In this document: positions 24,052-26,469 of the stretch, in pieces
How positions within the stretch are numbered: position 1 is the stretch's first letter
Layout of the letters: each line of letters starts with the position of its first letter
Assembly (NCBI GenBank): GCA_013203755.1
Contig: JABMPI010000280.1
Span: forward strand, 1 to 26,469
Source: Bacteroidota bacterium
GTDB taxonomy: Bacteria > Bacteroidota > Bacteroidia > Bacteroidales > Prolixibacteraceae
Direction: 5' to 3'
DNA: 26,469 nt
The notes under the pieces: model-generated
The model's input: only the letters and a program-made list of their open reading frames with translations
The model's database searches: none
What the model was told of the DNA's origin: nothing
Translations under genes and position numbers: made by a program

Positions 24052-24999
24052 ATGGAGCAGGTAAAATATAAGTGGGGGCACGAAAAAAGGTACAACGATT
24101 TTTCGACGTATTTTAAAAATAAATTCGAAGAACGGGTACAAAAAGTTTCTGTAGATGCCGGGTTTACCTGCCCTAACCGCGATGGTTCCAAAGGTGTGGG
24201 TGGTTGTACCTATTGCAACAACAAAACATTTAAACCTACTTATTGTAACCTGGAAAGTAGCGTTGCCAATCAGGTAAAGGAAGGAGTAGAATTTTTTGGT
24301 AAGAAATACAAATCGATGAAGTTCCTGGCCTATTTTCAAGCCTTTACAAATACATACGCACCACTCGAAAATTTGAAATTGTTGTACGAAGAGGCATTGG
24401 AACATCCTAAGGTTGTGGGTTTGGTAATTTCAACACGCCCCGATGGGGTAAACGATGAATTGCTGGATTATTTGGCGGAGCTGAGTAAAACAATGTATAT
24501 AATGGTTGAGTTTGGCCTGGAGTCTCATTTAGATAAATCGTTAAAATTAATAAACCGCGGACATACTTTTGCCGAATCGATATGGGCGTTGGAGCAAACA
24601 GCCAAACGTGGAATAAATAATTGTGCCCATTTAATTTTGGGTTTACAGGGAGAATCAAGGGACGAGCTGTTGGAGCAGGCAAAAGTAATTTCTAAATTAC
24701 CGATTAAAAATTTAAAACTGCATCAACTTCAGATTCATAAAGGAACTTTGTTGGAAAAGCAATATTTACAAAATCCGGCACAATTTAAAATGTTCACATT
24801 AGAAGAGTATATTGAACTGGTTGTGGATTACCTGGAATTGCTAAATCCAATTATTATTGTGGAACGATTTGTTAGTCAGGCACCGGCCGAAATGTTAATT
24901 GCACCCAAATGGGGACTCAAAAACTTTGAGTTTGTTGCTAAAGTTGAAAAACGTTTGAAACAACGAGAAACCTGGCAGGGACGGCTGTTTGAATTATAA
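24052..24999 (+). CDS. TIGR01212 family radical SAM protein (YhcC-like)
   Basis: Iron-sulfur enzyme of 315 residues. The cluster cysteines are Cys40, Cys52 and Cys55 (TCPNRDGSKGVGGCTYC), the unusually long CX11CX2C spacing that marks the YhcC/TIGR01212 family. Downstream are FQAFTNTYAPL, VVGLVISTRPDGV and HLILGLQGESRDELLEQA, conserved in the family and typical of the radical SAM barrel. The reaction is not established. The start at 24052 follows a purine-rich stretch; an ATG 4 nt earlier is out of frame. It is a single-gene unit, convergent with the methyltransferase gene. Confidence 0.93.
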   Translation: MEQVKYKWGHEKRYNDFSTYFKNKFEERVQKVSVDAGFTCPNRDGSKGVGGCTYCNNKTFKPTYCNLESSVANQVKEGVEFFGKKYKSMKFLAYFQAFTNTYAPLENLKLLYEEALEHPKVVGLVISTRPDGVNDELLDYLAELSKTMYIMVEFGLESHLDKSLKLINRGHTFAESIWALEQTAKRGINNCAHLILGLQGESRDELLEQAKVISKLPIKNLKLHQLQIHKGTLLEKQYLQNPAQFKMFTLEEYIELVVDYLELLNPIIIVERFVSQAPAEMLIAPKWGLKNFEFVAKVEKRLKQRETWQGRLFEL

Positions 25000-25002
25000 C
25001 TC

Positions 25003-25023
25003 AAGTATCAAGAATTAAGACAG
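25003..25023 (+). repeat. Three-unit heptad array between convergent genes
   Basis: AAGTATC, AAGAATT, AAGACAG in phase, in the 32-nt gap between the radical SAM and methyltransferase stop codons. AAGTATC is the same unit as at 19722-19728. Confidence 0.4.
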
Positions 25024-25031
25024 ATTTTATG

Positions 25032-26126
25032 TTATTTCACTTTCAATACCCACAATTCTACCATTTCCAACGAGCGCCAGGTTTGGTCTCTTTGTGTTTT
25101 TTTAGATGCCGAACGAACCTTTTTTTGAAGGAATAGTTCTTTCTCGAATCGCTCACCTTCGGCTAACTCCTTTTCAATTGGGTGACTATCGTCAACTTTT
25201 GTGATTTGTGCCAGATTCGAAAACAAAAGAACAACTCTTCCATTGGGTTGAAGGTGTTTTTTTGCTTCTTCAAAAAAGCGGGAAAACAGATCAGCATTGT
25301 AATATATCGCTTTGTCTAAACCGTCTAAATTTTGAGATGCAGGCAACCACGGCGGATTAAAAACAATCAATTCAGTTTTTGCGTTGTTATTCGCAAATAA
25401 ATCGCCATACAATAATTCTACTTTCGAATGTAAATTAGTTGCGTTTTCGTTCAACCCAATAATCGCATTCGGGTTAGAATCTGTTCCAATAACTTTGTTG
25501 AAACCATGTTTTAATAGCTGAAATGTTAGTACTCCGCTTCCAATTCCAATGTCGAATGCCGATTTTTTTTCACCCTTGTAACGTCTCAACCAACTGTCCA
25601 GAAGTTCTAAATGTTCGAATCGGGTTGGAAAATAAGTTCCGAACCAGGGATGTATTTTTCGTTTTAATACCGGAATGAATATCCCTTTTATGTGCCATTG
25701 CCAGGAACTGTTTAAACCCTGAACCTGAGAAAACGGCAATAAAAATTCGTTATATTCAGGATATAAAATTTTGAACCAACCAATTTCTGGGGCTTTTCTT
25801 ACTACTAATTTATGGTTACTAACATTTAAGAATATCTTATGCGAAAGCTCACGAAATGCGTTACGAAAATCACGCTGTCCCTGAAACGATTGGTCGGAAT
25901 ATTTTGTTTTAATAAATCGCTTTAACGCGTTTAAAAGCTCAAGTCCGCTACTGTAATAATCTATAATTAAAACATTGTATCCTTCAATAAGCGCATCAAT
26001 TGCTTCTTGTGGTTCTGTTCTGCGTTTATATGGAAATACATCAATATTCGAAACCATCGGTTCTGGTCGGTTTGCCTTTAACTCGTTGTCTGAAATTGAT
26101 GATTTTAATTCTGATTTGTTCTCCAA
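25032..26126 (-). CDS. Class I SAM-dependent methyltransferase (HemK/small-subunit methyltransferase-like)
   Basis: 364 residues counted from a TTG at 26126; an ATG at 26057 (residue 24) is a possible alternative giving 341 residues. The TTG fits a good -7 box about 33 nt upstream, while residues 1-23 are hydrophilic and may not be coding. The C-terminal half is a Rossmann methyltransferase with AdoMet loop FDIGIGSG (191-198), acidic residue in IGTDSNP and NPPW (257-260), the motif of enzymes that methylate planar nitrogen (glutamine, adenine or guanine). The N-terminal ~165 residues are an extension with no domain I recognise. The substrate is unknown; the surroundings give no clue. Confidence 0.85.
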   Translation of the reverse strand: MENKSELKSSISDNELKANRPEPMVSNIDVFPYKRRTEPQEAIDALIEGYNVLIIDYYSSGLELLNALKRFIKTKYSDQSFQGQRDFRNAFRELSHKIFLNVSNHKLVVRKAPEIGWFKILYPEYNEFLLPFSQVQGLNSSWQWHIKGIFIPVLKRKIHPWFGTYFPTRFEHLELLDSWLRRYKGEKKSAFDIGIGSGVLTFQLLKHGFNKVIGTDSNPNAIIGLNENATNLHSKVELLYGDLFANNNAKTELIVFNPPWLPASQNLDGLDKAIYYNADLFSRFFEEAKKHLQPNGRVVLLFSNLAQITKVDDSHPIEKELAEGERFEKELFLQKKVRSASKKTQRDQTWRSLEMVELWVLKVK

Positions 26127-26158
26127 TAGTTCTATTTTTTAAGTGGCTTTACAGTTTT

Positions 26159-26166
26159 CAAAGCTA
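26159..26166 (-). promoter_or_regulatory. -7 box for the methyltransferase gene
   Basis: On the minus strand TAGCTTTG matches TAnnTTTG exactly. The nearest upstream TTTG is only 14 nt away, so the -33 box is uncertain. The leader would be about 27 nt to the TTG start or 95 nt to the ATG. Confidence 0.5.
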
Positions 26167-26469
26167 AGTATATTAAAGAACAAATACTGAACTAAATTGT
26201 GAGTGAATAGTTTGCATCGTTTTTAATGCTAAAATGAATCGTATTAAACAGAGTAATTTTGAAGTTTTAATAAAACGGAATTATAGTTTAGGGATTGTTA
26301 CAAAATAACTTCCCCATTCAGGCTTGCTCTTTTTGCTTTTTACTTCGTTATAAAAACATTAAATAAGCTGTGGCTATTCGCAGTTTTTATACCTTGTAAA
26401 AAACAAAAATAGCATCGCCTGTTCTGTCCAACTTATTTCGTAATAATCCCTTATATAAAAAAACTATCC
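26167..26469. other. Non-coding end of the window
   Basis: About 300 nt with no open frame of useful length on either strand. A small hairpin is possible at 26291-26316 (GTTA/TAAC inside GGG/CCC). On the minus strand TATTTTTG (26404-26411) matches a -7 box, but no gene follows it before the methyltransferase promoter. A gene may begin beyond the edge. Confidence 0.4.

Noticed and set aside
23983..24405. Minus-strand open frame of 140 codons at the start of the radical SAM gene
   Set aside because: Overlaps the radical SAM reading frame, whose cysteine motif and family match are clear; the opposite frame shows no recognisable protein.

Overview
The window looks like a chromosomal segment of a Bacteroidota bacterium, most likely Marinilabiliales / Prolixibacteraceae-like (inference; no rRNA gene is present to place it). 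Supporting signs are the low GC content, Bacteroidota-style promoters (TTTG about 20 nt upstream of TAnnTTTG), weak Shine-Dalgarno sites, a type IX secretion (T9SS) C-terminal sorting domain, short lipoprotein signals, and families typical of the phylum (DUF4301, DUF368, four-helix-bundle 'S23-like' protein, DUF1080). I see no tRNA, rRNA, CRISPR array, phage gene or intact insertion sequence.

Layout. 184-2298 (+): an M3 peptidyl-dipeptidase lipoprotein. 2808-10337 (-): one long operon for a tripartite ABC-2 efflux pump. Read in the direction of transcription it is a TetR regulator, a TolC-like outer-membrane factor (ATGA overlap), a HlyD-type lipoprotein adaptor, two ATPases and two ABC-2 permeases. 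It resembles the E. coli CecR/YbhGFSR arrangement, with YbhF split into two proteins. A four-helix-bundle gene sits between the second ATPase and the first permease and looks like an insertion. The promoter of the operon lies among palindromic TTTAACC/GGTTAAA sites that are good candidates for the TetR operators. 10517-15096 (+): a DUF1080 lipoprotein with its own terminator, then a 1195-residue CotH-kinase / lamin-tail protein exported by T9SS. 15083-16006 (-): an EamA transporter whose 3' end overlaps the CotH gene. 16194-16658 (+): a MaoC/NodN-like hydratase. 17306-18019 (+): an exported rhodanese-thioredoxin fusion with a clear promoter. 18389-23888 (-): LMW tyrosine phosphatase, AroE, PopT/DUF368 polyprenyl-phosphate transporter, a TPR protein and a DUF4301 protein. 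24052-24999 (+): a YhcC-like radical SAM protein. 25032-26126 (-): a class I methyltransferase with an N-terminal extension.

The genes themselves are mostly housekeeping. The unusual content is between them. The gaps hold several distinct structured repeat types: (i) degenerate 7-bp (heptad) arrays, two of which flank the four-helix-bundle gene in inverted orientation and two of which sit back to back upstream of popT; (ii) a ~126-nt multi-bulge hairpin just after the last permease stop codon, with near-identical 12-nt direct repeats at its ends; (iii) REP-like palindromes at 48-67, 3971-4033 and 18921-18946, the last supplying the final codons of aroE; (iv) an intercistronic hairpin between the two ATPases; and (v) a ~97-bp decayed palindrome upstream of the rhodanese gene. 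The heptad arrays with their four-helix-bundle cargo are my best candidate for something not well described. A 114-codon open frame without an ATG at 18020-18364 is a probable gene remnant.
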